Origin: Ascidiaceihabitans sp023955215
Lineage (GTDB): Bacteria; Pseudomonadota; Alphaproteobacteria; Rhodobacterales; Rhodobacteraceae
DNA: 64,000 nt
NCBI GenBank assembly: GCA_943788345.1
Contig: CALSPX010000013.1
Location: 186,001 to 250,000 of the forward strand
Direction: 5' to 3'
Shown piece by piece: positions 1 to 8,440 of the stretch (its first letter is position 1; every line of letters starts with the position of its first letter). A program made the translations under genes and the position numbers. Under the pieces are notes generated by a model that saw only the letters and a program-made list of their open reading frames with translations, did not search any database and was not told the origin of the DNA.

Positions 1-101
1 CCCGCTGTTTTTGGCGCAAAGACCAAGTCTTGCAAAACGCGACACTATCGCTGTTCCTTAAATGCTTGCGCCAAACCACAGAAGACATTCAAAGCATTCC
101 A

Positions 102-179
102 TTTGGTTAATGTTGTGAGTTAATAATTCACTATTGTTGATCTGTTTTATTCACTACCTTAACCAAACGCACAGTTTGG
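102..179. promoter_or_regulatory. Palindrome-rich region upstream of the amidase operon
   Basis: Three overlapping symmetric elements sit ahead of the first gene. A 17-bp imperfect palindrome GTGAGTTAATAATTCAC spans 115-131. A 9-bp perfect inverted pair, TTTGGTTAA (102-110) and TTAACCAAA (159-167), brackets it. A third pair, CCAAA (163-167) and TTTGG (175-179), could form an alternative hairpin. The arrangement fits operators for a dimeric regulator of the catabolic operon, but no regulator gene is visible in the window and the assignment is inference. Confidence 0.4.
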
Positions 180-227
180 GAGGGCTTTGGTGTTTGTTGT
201 ATATGTCATGAGTGTTGGAGGTCGCTG

Positions 228-1748
228 GTGAGCATTACAGCTTTGTCTGCTTGTGAGGTGCTTGCAGCGTTTAAGTCCAAGAGCCTGACGCCAACGGCTT
301 ATCTGCTGGCTTGCCTTGACGAAATTTCGCGTTTCAATCCCAAAATCAATGCACTGGCCGCGCTGGATATCGATCATGCCACTGTTGCGGCGGCTGATTC
401 GACGAAACGCTGGCAAACGGGTTGCCCGATTGGTCCGCTCGACGGGTTGCCAATTGGCGTTAAAGATTTGCAAAACACCAAAGGCTTGTTGACCACCCAT
501 GGCAGCATTCGCGCAAGGGGGCACGTGCCTGACAATGATTTGCCGATGGTTGCGCGCCTGCGCGCGGCGGGCGCTATTATTCTTGCAAAGACAAATGTCC
601 CTGAAATGGGGGCGGGTGGAAACAGCCGTAACCCTGTCTGGGGCGCGACAAGCAACCCGTTTGATGCCAATCTGATTGCTGGCGGCTCCTCTGGTGGGTC
701 TGCCGCTGCCCTTGCGGCCAATCTGTTGCCGCTGTGCACAGGCTCGGACACGGGCGGGTCGCTGCGAATGCCTGCCGCACTCTGTGGCGTGGTTGGTTAT
801 CGGCCTTCTGTTGACGTGATCGCTCATCCCACACGCCCTTTGGGGTGGTCGGGGATTTCGGTGCTTGGTCCGATGGCACGGACGGTCGATGATCTGACAC
901 TAATGCTGGACGTGTGTGAGGGATATCACGCGGATGACCCGCTATCCGCGCCCTCGAACACAGGCCGTTTTGCAGTATTGCCTGCCATTGACTTAAAGGA
1001 TCTACGGGTTGGTTATTGCGAAGACTTTGGTGGCGCGCCAGTCGAGCAAAGCATCCGCCAAACATTTCGCGCGCGTCTTGAGGTGCTGCGGCCTCAGGTC
1101 AAGGAATGCCGCGCGGCCGATCTTGATCTTGGTGAAATGGACCGGTGTTTTGATATTCTTCGGGCCGAAAGTTTTATTGTCGCCTTTGGTGGGGGGATTG
1201 AGGCCGACCCTGATAGCTTTGGCGCGCATATCAAAGACAACGTTGCCCTTGGACATAGCATGTCGTTGGCCGACCGTGGCTGGGCTCATGCAGAACAATC
1301 CCGCATTTTGCGGAAATTTAACGCACTGATGGCCGAGTTTGATGTGATCGTTTTGCCGACATCACCCGTATCGCCCTTCGCGTGGACACAGTCACATGCT
1401 GAAGAAATCGATGGGCACAAGATGGACACTTACTATCGCTGGCTTGCGCTGTGCTATCGGGGGTCTTTGACAGGCGGACCTGCTATTACGCTGCCCTGCG
1501 GTCGTGATACCCACGGTATGCCGTTCGGCTTTCAGGTATTGGGGCCGCTGCGTGGTGACGTAGCGTTGCTCGGTGCCGCGAAAGCGATTGAAAGCCTCTT
1601 TGCGCGCTCAGACCAGGCCGCGCGGCCCTTGGCAAATATGCAAACCCTTCAACACTCACTTGTGGAATTGACCTCTATTGTGACCCACCCCCCTGATTTA
1701 TTTGCCGTGCCCTCATCCGACAGCTCTAACATGCGGACGGCAGTGTAA
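228..1748 (+). CDS. Amidase (amidase signature family)
   Basis: Amidase-signature hydrolase of 506 aa, a cytosolic enzyme that splits a carboxamide to acid and ammonia. The Ser-cisSer-Lys triad can be placed: Lys79 in GVKD, Ser154 in GGSSGGS and nucleophile Ser178 in GSDTGGS, with the same spacing as in FAAH-type enzymes. The GTG start at 228 is supported by GGAGGT at 217-222. It heads an operon with a TRAP transporter and malonyl-CoA synthetase, so a malonamate-like or other dicarboxylate monoamide substrate is plausible. At 506 aa it is longer than Bradyrhizobium malonamidase E2 (about 412 aa), so the exact substrate is unproven. Family certain, substrate inferred. Confidence 0.88.
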   Translation: MSITALSACEVLAAFKSKSLTPTAYLLACLDEISRFNPKINALAALDIDHATVAAADSTKRWQTGCPIGPLDGLPIGVKDLQNTKGLLTTHGSIRARGHVPDNDLPMVARLRAAGAIILAKTNVPEMGAGGNSRNPVWGATSNPFDANLIAGGSSGGSAAALAANLLPLCTGSDTGGSLRMPAALCGVVGYRPSVDVIAHPTRPLGWSGISVLGPMARTVDDLTLMLDVCEGYHADDPLSAPSNTGRFAVLPAIDLKDLRVGYCEDFGGAPVEQSIRQTFRARLEVLRPQVKECRAADLDLGEMDRCFDILRAESFIVAFGGGIEADPDSFGAHIKDNVALGHSMSLADRGWAHAEQSRILRKFNALMAEFDVIVLPTSPVSPFAWTQSHAEEIDGHKMDTYYRWLALCYRGSLTGGPAITLPCGRDTHGMPFGFQVLGPLRGDVALLGAAKAIESLFARSDQAARPLANMQTLQHSLVELTSIVTHPPDLFAVPSSDSSNMRTAV

Positions 1749-1749
1749 T

Positions 1750-3033
1750 ATGTGGTTTATCCCAATTGTCTTTATTCTACTGCTGATCAGTGGCACGGCC
1801 TTTGCCTACCTGATGGGCGCGGTTTCCGTCGTGACCTTTGTCGCGGTAGACAAAACACAGTTCCTGTCGATCATGCCGCAACGGATTTTCGCCCAGCTTG
1901 ACGTATTTGCCTTTATGGCGATGCCCTTGTTTATTCTAACCGCAGAGATCATGAGCCGCGCCGGCGTGACCCGCAGCTTGATTGATTTCGCGATGTCTAT
2001 TGTCGGGCGTTTTCGCGGCGGCCTGGGCCATGTGAACATCCTTACAAGCGTCTTCTTTGCGGGTATCTCAGGATCTGCGATCGCAGACAGCGCCGCTTTA
2101 TCACGCACATTTGTGCCTGAGATGAAGGCACGGGGCTATGATCCCTATTATGCAGGGGCGATCACTGCTGCCTCCTCAATGATCGGGCCAATCATACCAC
2201 CATCAATTATCATGATTATCTATGGTGGCCTGACAGGTGCATCAGTCGCGGCCCTGTTCATTGCAGGAGTTGTGCCTGGTTTACTGCTGGCCGTTTCGCT
2301 AATGGTCATGAACGCGGTCATCGCGCATGTCAAAGGACACCCCGGTGGCGCGTCTGACGATCTGCCACGCTTCTTACCCAGCTTGCTGAACGCCGCGCCT
2401 GCACTTTGCCTTCCAATCGTGATCCTTGGCTCACTGGTGTTCGGATTGGCGACGCCAACGGAAGGGTCAGCGATTGCGGTCTTTTTCGCGCTCATCGCGG
2501 GGCAATTCTACAAAGGTTTGAACTGGAAGATGATCTTTGACGCGGTCGAAGCCACGGCAAAGATGACAGGCACGATCTTTATCATTCTGGCAGCGATTTC
2601 TGTGCTGGGGTATCTCGCTGGGCAACTTGGCTGGTCACAGGCGCTTGCGACATGGGTCGACTCTTTCGGACTGACGGGCACAAAATACCTGTTTTTCCTC
2701 GTAATTATCTTCCTCATTGCAGGCATGTTCATGGATACCCCCGTGGCGTTAACCCTGTTGATCCCGCTATTTGCACCACAAGCCATGGAACAAGGTATAA
2801 GCCCGATCCAACTGGGCATCGTGTTGTGCTTTAACCTATGCGTTGGTCTGATTACCCCGCCATTGGGCAAATGCCTGGTGGTCGTGTCGGCTCTGACAAA
2901 CCTTAATTACTGGCGGCTGGCTTACGCTGTGCTGCCCTTCATTTTCGTTCAGGTGCTTTTGTTGCTTGCTCTGGTCTATTGGCCGGCGCTTAGCCTCACA
3001 CTGCCGCGCCTGTTCGGATTTTCCGTGAACTAA
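1750..3033 (+). CDS. dctM: TRAP transporter large permease (DctM)
   Basis: Large membrane subunit of a tripartite ATP-independent periplasmic (TRAP) transporter, 427 aa from the ATG at 1750, the usual DctM length. It is hydrophobic throughout, with about a dozen membrane segments. Family signatures are AMPLFI near residue 57 and SSMIGPIIPPSI near residue 139. An in-frame ATG at 1702 would add 16 residues inside the amidase gene; 1750 is preferred because it lies one base after the amidase stop, suggesting translational coupling, and matches family length. It works with DctP (3057) and DctQ (4088) to import an organic acid with sodium. The gene order M-P-Q differs from the textbook P-Q-M. Confidence 0.93.
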   Translation: MWFIPIVFILLLISGTAFAYLMGAVSVVTFVAVDKTQFLSIMPQRIFAQLDVFAFMAMPLFILTAEIMSRAGVTRSLIDFAMSIVGRFRGGLGHVNILTSVFFAGISGSAIADSAALSRTFVPEMKARGYDPYYAGAITAASSMIGPIIPPSIIMIIYGGLTGASVAALFIAGVVPGLLLAVSLMVMNAVIAHVKGHPGGASDDLPRFLPSLLNAAPALCLPIVILGSLVFGLATPTEGSAIAVFFALIAGQFYKGLNWKMIFDAVEATAKMTGTIFIILAAISVLGYLAGQLGWSQALATWVDSFGLTGTKYLFFLVIIFLIAGMFMDTPVALTLLIPLFAPQAMEQGISPIQLGIVLCFNLCVGLITPPLGKCLVVVSALTNLNYWRLAYAVLPFIFVQVLLLLALVYWPALSLTLPRLFGFSVN

Positions 3034-3056
3034 CCAAAACTAAGGGAGGACTATCA

Positions 3057-4031
3057 ATGAAACTTAAGACACTTACAATTGCGGCTCTGCTTGCGATGGC
3101 TACATCTGCATCTGCTGAGGTCAAAATTGCACTGGACAGCAAGCCGGATCTGGAAACATCAGGTTCGTATAACTGGGCATTCGCTTTTGGCACAGCACTG
3201 AAAGCCGCAGGCATGGACGTGCGTGAAATGCCACGTGGCTCTGTCGGCAACGAAGCCGAAAAATTCGATCAGGTCTCGACTGGCTTGCTCGAAATCTCAC
3301 TTTCAGATGTGCGCGCTGTCGCTCAGGTAGACCCGTTTATCTATGGGGTCCGTCTGCCATACATCTTTGAAAACATCGATCATATGGACCGCGCACTGGC
3401 TGCGGGGGATGTCTACACCCGCATCAATGAAAACCTAGCGGAACAAGATGCAATCCTTTTGGCACTAGCACCGCTTGGGCCAGCATCCGGCGTGATCACG
3501 ACCACTCAGGCTGTGCGTTCACCAGCTGATATGGCGTCACTGCGTATGCGTGCATTGGACGATGCGCAGATTGCGATGTATCAAGCTTGGGGGTCCAGCG
3601 GCACCATCGTGCCTTGGGGTGAAGTCCCTGCTGGTCTGCAAACGGGCGTTATTGACGGCTATCTGAATTCACCGTTCATTCCTGTGATGTTTGGTCAAAC
3701 AGACTTCATCAAAAACTTTGCCGATGCAGATGTAATCTGGCCACTGCGGGCCGTCATCGCATCCAAAGATTGGTACGATGGTTTGTCTGATGCGGATCGT
3801 GCAAGCGTTGATGCCGCCGTTGATACCGCAGATGCGGCCGCACGCGCATGGTTGGCAGATGCATCAGTCAACGGATTGCTCGCGCTTGAAGAAAATGGCG
3901 TGACAGTTCAGCGCCTGACACCAGAAGAGCGCGCGGTTTTCCGCGAAGCGTCTTTGCCGGTCTACGATTCAGACCTGATGACAGCAGAGGATACCGCGTT
4001 GTGGAAGTCCTTGTCTGACGACAACCGCTAA
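3057..4031 (+). CDS. dctP: TRAP transporter substrate-binding protein (DctP)
   Basis: Periplasmic solute receptor of the TRAP system, 324 aa. The N-terminus is a Sec signal peptide with probable cleavage after SASA (residue about 20). The ligand domain has the family segments SLRMRALDD (about 162-170) and the PAGLQTGVIDGY stretch (about 192-203), corresponding to the DctP signature around the conserved ligand-binding region. A strong ribosome binding site (AAGGGAGGA) precedes the ATG. The ligand is not readable from sequence; the matB and amidase neighbours point to malonate or a malonate derivative. A stable hairpin directly after this gene may raise its expression over that of the membrane subunit that follows. 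Confidence 0.93.
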   Translation: MKLKTLTIAALLAMATSASAEVKIALDSKPDLETSGSYNWAFAFGTALKAAGMDVREMPRGSVGNEAEKFDQVSTGLLEISLSDVRAVAQVDPFIYGVRLPYIFENIDHMDRALAAGDVYTRINENLAEQDAILLALAPLGPASGVITTTQAVRSPADMASLRMRALDDAQIAMYQAWGSSGTIVPWGEVPAGLQTGVIDGYLNSPFIPVMFGQTDFIKNFADADVIWPLRAVIASKDWYDGLSDADRASVDAAVDTADAAARAWLADASVNGLLALEENGVTVQRLTPEERAVFREASLPVYDSDLMTAEDTALWKSLSDDNR

Positions 4032-4038
4032 ACACTTG

Positions 4039-4070
4039 GGCGGGCCGTGCGCTACGGCCCGCCATCTTTT
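4039..4070 (+). terminator. Perfect hairpin between dctP and dctQ (attenuator or mRNA stabiliser)
   Basis: GGCGGGCCGT at 4039-4048 pairs perfectly with ACGGCCCGCC at 4054-4063 around a five-base loop, followed by a short T-rich stretch ATCTTTT. It lies 8 bases after the dctP stop and before the dctQ start. The weak T-tract suggests a partial terminator or a 3-prime stabilising structure rather than a complete stop. Confidence 0.65.
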
Positions 4071-4087
4071 GAAACAGGATTATAAAG

Positions 4088-4615
4088 ATGCGTCATATCA
4101 TCATCAGCACCAGTGATTGCTTGCATTTTGTGATGCGCCGCGTGGCCGTTTTTGCGGTCTGCCTGATGTTCGTGACGGTCGTGGTCCAGATCATCGCGCG
4201 CTATGTCTTCTCCTCGCCCCCAGTGTGGACCGAAGATGTCGCCCGCTACGCGATGGTATGGACAGGGCTGCTCGGAGCCACGCTGTCATTTAAGACGCAG
4301 TCAGATGCTGTGTTGATGCAAAGTGTGTTTCCTGACCCGCCACATGGTCTCGCCTTTTTTGCAAAAGCCGTCCAAAGCGTGGCGGTACTGACCTTTATCC
4401 TGCCAGTCATCTACTTTTGCTTTGTCGGATTACGAGGCGGTTTCGCAAAAGGGTATCTTGCACGGCAATCAGGTCTGACTGCTGATACCCTTGGCATCCC
4501 CATGGCTTGGATATCTGTGGCAGTCCCTGTGTCGATGATCATTATTCTCATTCACCTCTTCGCGCGGTGGGCTGGCGACAATACTGTAGAAGAAACTGCC
4601 GCACAGCTTGATTAA
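4088..4615 (+). CDS. dctQ: TRAP transporter small permease (DctQ)
   Basis: Small membrane subunit of the TRAP transporter, 175 aa, with the usual four hydrophobic segments (about 17-35, 51-71, 90-112, 134-155). The family hallmark RYVFSSPPVWTEDVARYAM at about 38-56 is well kept, including the W-x-E-D-x-A motif. It presumably bridges the binding protein and DctM. It follows dctP by 56 bases, which contain the stem-loop at 4039-4063. Family assignment is secure; ligand unknown. Confidence 0.92.
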   Translation: MRHIIISTSDCLHFVMRRVAVFAVCLMFVTVVVQIIARYVFSSPPVWTEDVARYAMVWTGLLGATLSFKTQSDAVLMQSVFPDPPHGLAFFAKAVQSVAVLTFILPVIYFCFVGLRGGFAKGYLARQSGLTADTLGIPMAWISVAVPVSMIIILIHLFARWAGDNTVEETAAQLD

Positions 4616-4688
4616 ACCCTCTATTTTTGGTCGGCTGTAACGTCAGCGCCCAGCGCGTCAGCTATGGCAAGCGCGAAAGGAAGATATC

Positions 4689-6209
4689 ATGTATCATGAA
4701 AACTATTTGGGCGAGGCATTACGTGCTGCCAGCTTGGGCGCGGACCACAGCCTATTCTTGCAAAACCATCAGACGGATGATGCGGTAACATATCAGGCCT
4801 TCTTTGCCAACGCCGAACGTATGGCGCAGGTCTTGGTAGAAACTGGTGTTGCACCAGGTGACAGGGTGGCCGTTCAGGCACCAAAAACCGTCGCGATGTT
4901 GGAGCTTTATGTCGCGACAGTCTTGGCTGGCGGCGTATTTCTGCCCCTCAACCCAGCCTATACTGCCAGTGAAATTACCTATTTCCTGACCGATGCGGAA
5001 CCACGGATACTGGTGTGTGATCCGACGCGCGAGGGTGAACTTTCGCCTGTTGCAAAACAAGCGGGTGTTTCGGAGGTGCTGACAATTGGTGCCAATGAAA
5101 GCGGAACACTGGTAGAGCGGCGTGATGCGGTGGTGTCAGGGTTTACAGCCGTCAAGCGCGGACCAGATGATCTGGCCGCAATCCTTTACACTTCGGGCAC
5201 GACCGGCCGATCCAAGGCGGCCATGCTGACACATCGCGCGCTGGCGTCGAACGCACAGACTCTAAAGGATGTCTGGCAGTTCAACGCGGATGATGTGCTG
5301 ATCCACGCTTTACCGATTTTTCACACCCACGGGCTTTTTGTGGCGACGAACGTCACGCTGATGGCGGGGTCGTCTTGTATCTTCATGGCCAAATTCGACG
5401 CCGATGACATTCTGGATAACATGCCAAAAGCCACGGTGCTCATGGGGGTGCCAACGTTCTATGTACGCCTGCTTGAAGCTGATGGTCTGTCCAAGGCTTC
5501 GGCAGCTATGCGCCTTTTTGTATCGGGCTCTGCCCCATTGCTCGCTGAAACGCATGATCGCTGGCGCGCCGTGACTGGGCACGCGATACTCGAACGCTAT
5601 GGTATGACCGAAACCAACATGAACACCTCTAACCCTTATGAAGGCGACAGGCGTGCAGGCACGGTGGGCTTTCCTTTGCCGGGTGTCGAGTTGTTGGTCA
5701 CCGACCCCGTAACGGGTGCGCCAATACCAAAAGGTGAGATCGGCGTACTCGAAGTACGCGGGGCAAATGTCTTTGCGGGCTATTGGAAGATGCCCGAAAA
5801 AACCGCCGAGGAATTGCGCGACAACGGATTTTTCATCACCGGAGATCTTGGGCGCGTCGACGAGGACGGGTATATTCATATCGTCGGACGGCAAAAAGAC
5901 CTGATCATCTCGGGTGGCTACAACATTTACCCAAAAGAAATCGAGCTTTTGATCGACGATCTGGCAGGGGTCGTTGAGAGCGCAGTCATCGGTGTCCCGC
6001 ATCCCGATTTTGGCGAAGCCGTCGTCGCAGTCATTGTCGCCCAAACCGGTGCTGACATCACGGCGCAGGACATCTTGACTGGTATCAAGGAAAATCTGGC
6101 CCGCTTCAAACATCCAAAACACATCGCATTCGTCAAAGCGCTGCCTCGGAACGCCATGGGCAAAGTTCAGAAAAAGGCCTTGCGCGAGGAATACGACAAG
6201 GCCTTCTGA
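4689..6209 (+). CDS. matB: Malonyl-CoA synthetase (MatB-like)
   Basis: Acyl-adenylate-forming ligase of 506 aa that would convert malonate, ATP and CoA to malonyl-CoA in the cytosol. From memory it matches rhizobial MatB over its whole length, including the stretches HALPIFHTHGLFVATNVTL, RYGMTETNMNTSNPYEG and ISGGYNIYPKE and the C-terminal lysine motif MGKVQKK. The P-loop-like motif TSGTTGRSKAAMLTH (about 168-182) carries Ala177 where rhizobial MatB has Gly. A clear AAGGAAG site precedes the ATG. It is the key to reading the operon: amidase and TRAP would supply malonate. No malonyl-CoA decarboxylase (matA) is present nearby, so the product may go to fatty acid synthesis or be decarboxylated by a gene elsewhere. 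Methylmalonate is an alternative substrate. Confidence 0.87.
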   Translation: MYHENYLGEALRAASLGADHSLFLQNHQTDDAVTYQAFFANAERMAQVLVETGVAPGDRVAVQAPKTVAMLELYVATVLAGGVFLPLNPAYTASEITYFLTDAEPRILVCDPTREGELSPVAKQAGVSEVLTIGANESGTLVERRDAVVSGFTAVKRGPDDLAAILYTSGTTGRSKAAMLTHRALASNAQTLKDVWQFNADDVLIHALPIFHTHGLFVATNVTLMAGSSCIFMAKFDADDILDNMPKATVLMGVPTFYVRLLEADGLSKASAAMRLFVSGSAPLLAETHDRWRAVTGHAILERYGMTETNMNTSNPYEGDRRAGTVGFPLPGVELLVTDPVTGAPIPKGEIGVLEVRGANVFAGYWKMPEKTAEELRDNGFFITGDLGRVDEDGYIHIVGRQKDLIISGGYNIYPKEIELLIDDLAGVVESAVIGVPHPDFGEAVVAVIVAQTGADITAQDILTGIKENLARFKHPKHIAFVKALPRNAMGKVQKKALREEYDKAF

Positions 6210-6274
6210 TGACGCTCGACGGTGACGCAATCTGGACCATGTACAGCACGTAAAAGATTAAAAGGGAAAATGAG

Positions 6275-7660
6275 ATGACAAAGGACAATATTGCGCTGGC
6301 GATTTCTGCGTTGAAAACGCTAATCGGCGGCCGCTTGTCGACAGGCGAGAGTATTCGGGAAATCCATGGGCGTGACGAGGCCTATTCCACGCCGGCATTA
6401 CCTGATGCGGTCGCTTTTCCTGAAAGCACCGAAGAGGTGTCCAAAATCATGAAAATCTGTTCGCAATTCCAAGTGCCCGTCGTCCCGTTCGGCATCGGGA
6501 CATCGTTGGAAGGCCACGTCATCCCAATTCACGGCGGTATTAGTGTCGATACCAGCAGAATGAACAAAGTCCTCGAAATTCACGAAAGCGATCTGGACGC
6601 GGTCGTCCAGCCGGGGGTTTCGCGCACGCAGCTCAACGATGAACTTCGCGCGACCGGATTGATGTTCACGGTCGACCCAGGTGCCGATGCCACACTGGGT
6701 GGCATGGCTGCCACACGCGCCTCGGGCACCAATACTGTGCGCTATGGCACTATGCGCGAGAATGTTATGGCACTGGAAGTGGTGCTGCCTGACGGAACAA
6801 TCATTCAAACAGGCTCACGCGCCCGCAAATCCTCGGCTGGATATGATCTGACCCATCTTTTTGTCGGCTCCGAAGGCACGATTGGGATCATTACCGAACT
6901 GACCGTGCGATTATTTGGTCAGCCAGAGACAATCCTTGCTGCAACCTGCGCATATGAGACGGTCGATGATGCGGTTAATACAGTGATCATGGCTATTCAA
7001 ATGGGCATTCCACTGGCGCGTGTCGAGTTATTGGATGAGATGCAAATGAAGGGCATGAACATTTTCAATCCCGACTTGAACCTGCCTGAAAAACCTCATC
7101 TATTCTTGGAATGCCACGGATCTGAGGCCAGCGTAAAAGAGCAAGTTGAGCTGTTTGAGGGGGTGGCAGAAGAGTTCGGTGTGTCGGACTTCGCATGGGC
7201 GACCAAAGTTGAAGATCGCAATCACCTATGGGCTGCGCGGCACAACGCCTATTACGCTGGAAAGTCACTTCGCAAGGGCTGCGAAAGTGTCATAACAGAC
7301 TGCTGTGTCCCAGTTTCCAACCTGGCAGACTGTATTTCACGCACCAAGGAATTGATTCAGGATGCTGAAATGATTGCTCCAATCGTGGGGCATGTCGGTG
7401 ACGGGAACTTCCACTTACTGATCTTGTTTGATCCAAACGATCCAGACGATTTTGCGCGCGCAAAGTCTCTTGCCTCGGAAGTTAATCGCGTTGCCCTGTC
7501 GTTTGGTGGGACCGTTACCGGTGAGCATGGTGTTGGTACTGGTAAAAAGGAATATATGTTGGAAGAACATGGCAATGCCTATGCGTTAATGACGACGCTC
7601 AAGCGTGCGATCGACCCAAATAACATCATGAACCCGGGTAAAATCCTCGATATCAGCTAA
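6275..7660 (+). CDS. FAD-linked 2-hydroxyacid oxidase/dehydrogenase (GlcD/D-lactate dehydrogenase type)
   Basis: Flavoprotein of 461 aa in the GlcD / D-lactate dehydrogenase branch of the FAD-binding type 4 family. The N-terminal FAD domain has VVPFGIGTSLEGHV (about 69-82), VVQPGVSRTQL, DPGADATLGGMAATRASGTN and SSAGYDLTHLFVGSEGTIGI; the C-terminal cap domain has VGHVGDGNFHLL, GEHGVGTGKKEYM and the terminal NPNNIMNPGKI-like motif. It likely oxidises a D-2-hydroxyacid and passes electrons to a quinone or cytochrome. It is the last gene of the amidase-TRAP-matB unit, so a hydroxylated dicarboxylate such as tartronate is conceivable, but this is inference. A paralogue lies at 11207. Confidence 0.87.
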   Translation: MTKDNIALAISALKTLIGGRLSTGESIREIHGRDEAYSTPALPDAVAFPESTEEVSKIMKICSQFQVPVVPFGIGTSLEGHVIPIHGGISVDTSRMNKVLEIHESDLDAVVQPGVSRTQLNDELRATGLMFTVDPGADATLGGMAATRASGTNTVRYGTMRENVMALEVVLPDGTIIQTGSRARKSSAGYDLTHLFVGSEGTIGIITELTVRLFGQPETILAATCAYETVDDAVNTVIMAIQMGIPLARVELLDEMQMKGMNIFNPDLNLPEKPHLFLECHGSEASVKEQVELFEGVAEEFGVSDFAWATKVEDRNHLWAARHNAYYAGKSLRKGCESVITDCCVPVSNLADCISRTKELIQDAEMIAPIVGHVGDGNFHLLILFDPNDPDDFARAKSLASEVNRVALSFGGTVTGEHGVGTGKKEYMLEEHGNAYALMTTLKRAIDPNNIMNPGKILDIS

Positions 7661-8270
7661 CAATTTGTTCAGCAAAACCCGTGAAGCTAGCCTGTCCTTG
7701 GAAAGCTTATCCGACCTTCAAGACTTTCCCGTCTATTCTCCAACAGCTTTACTCACCAAGACAAGATCACGGCAACCAGCTCCGCACGTCGAAATTTTCA
7801 GACCATTGCGAGGCTGTAACCCTTCACCAAAATATCAAAGCGATATCGGCGTATTTTTCGATGAAATGAAACACGATTTTCGGCGCCTAGATTACTAAAA
7901 ATCAAAAGTTGAAGCGTTCGTTTGCGATCGGGCCGCTCCGCTCGTTAACCGACCTTGATAGGTTGATCCGGTAGCCCGCTTTTCTGGCTGGATGAATACT
8001 ATTTTCGTTTGCCGTTCGAAGACTGATTTGCAGGTACATTGTTCTGGAAACCCAAGCAGGCAGGCGTCTACGCCAAACATAGATCGCGCCACGGCGGGTT
8101 ACATAATTTAGGCCAATCATCTCAACATTCCCTCGGTTTCGAAGTTGTCGAAATTTTATTTCGCAAACCGAGCGAGATACATGAACGATATGCACCTACG
8201 AGATGCAGCTGGGAATCTCTTCCCAAATTGTGCATCTAGTCTCAATTGAAACAATGACTTAAGAGAAAGT
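7661..8270. other. Gene-poor gap between the catabolic operon and tRNA-Gln
   Basis: About 610 bases without an intact gene. Short open frames on both strands (62 to 98 codons) have no recognisable product and mostly overlap each other. The only interpretable piece is the integrase-like fragment at 7902-8120 on the minus strand. Base composition looks more AT-rich than the flanking genes, as expected for decayed acquired DNA. I saw no second copy of the tRNA 3-prime end that would mark the far attachment site. Confidence 0.6.
7902..8120 (-). pseudogene. Remnant of a tyrosine recombinase (DUF6538-type N-terminus)
   Basis: A 72-codon fragment whose first 30 residues, including NYVTRRGAIYVWRRRLP and LQISLRTAN, resemble the N-terminal arm domain of roseobacter phage-type integrases (basic strand pattern Y-x-x-R-R-G-x-Y-x-W-R-R-R followed by SLRT). 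After about residue 40 the match fades and the frame ends; no catalytic domain (R-H-R-Y) follows. It starts about 150 bases downstream of the 3-prime end of tRNA-Gln on the same strand, where integrase genes of tRNA-targeting elements usually sit. I read it as the footprint of a lost integrative element. Recognition is by pattern memory only. Confidence 0.5.
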
Positions 8271-8345
8271 TGGCTGGGATGGTAGGATTCGAACCTACGA
8301 TCTACTGTACCAAAAACAGGTGCCCTACCACTAGGCCACATCCCA
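8271..8345 (-). tRNA. trnQ: tRNA-Gln (anticodon TTG)
   Basis: Complete 75-nt cloverleaf with encoded CCA. Minus strand: acceptor TGGGATG/CATCCCA, D arm GCCT-AGTGGTA-GGGC, anticodon loop TTTTGGT giving anticodon TTG (Gln, CAA), five-base variable region and T arm GTAGG-TTCGAAT-CCTAC. The U-A-like weak first acceptor pair is typical of tRNA-Gln. Position 27-43 of the anticodon stem is a C-T mismatch. The integrase remnant directly beyond its 3-prime end suggests past use as an attachment site. Confidence 0.97.
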
Positions 8346-8440
8346 AAACCTGCCCGCTAGATAGTCCTAGCGTGGTCTGTGCGCAAGACCCGTTTTTGAA
8401 AAATTTGATCTGGTAGGAATTTATTAAACCTCACGATGGT

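Noticed and set aside
159..827. 222-codon minus-strand frame across the amidase start
   Set aside because: Shadow of the amidase coding sequence; low-complexity basic translation without family features.
5310..6230. 306-codon open frame on the minus strand opposite matB
   Set aside because: It lies fully antisense to a well-supported gene, has no recognisable motif, and its composition is that expected of the reverse frame of a GC-biased gene.
7665..7898. Short plus-strand frames after the FAD oxidase
   Set aside because: No ribosome binding site, no recognised domain, two frames overlapping each other; treated as non-coding gap.
8355..8390. Small hairpins between the quinone oxidoreductase gene and tRNA-Gln as terminators
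   Set aside because: Stems are only 5-6 bp and lack a convincing T-tract on the minus strand.
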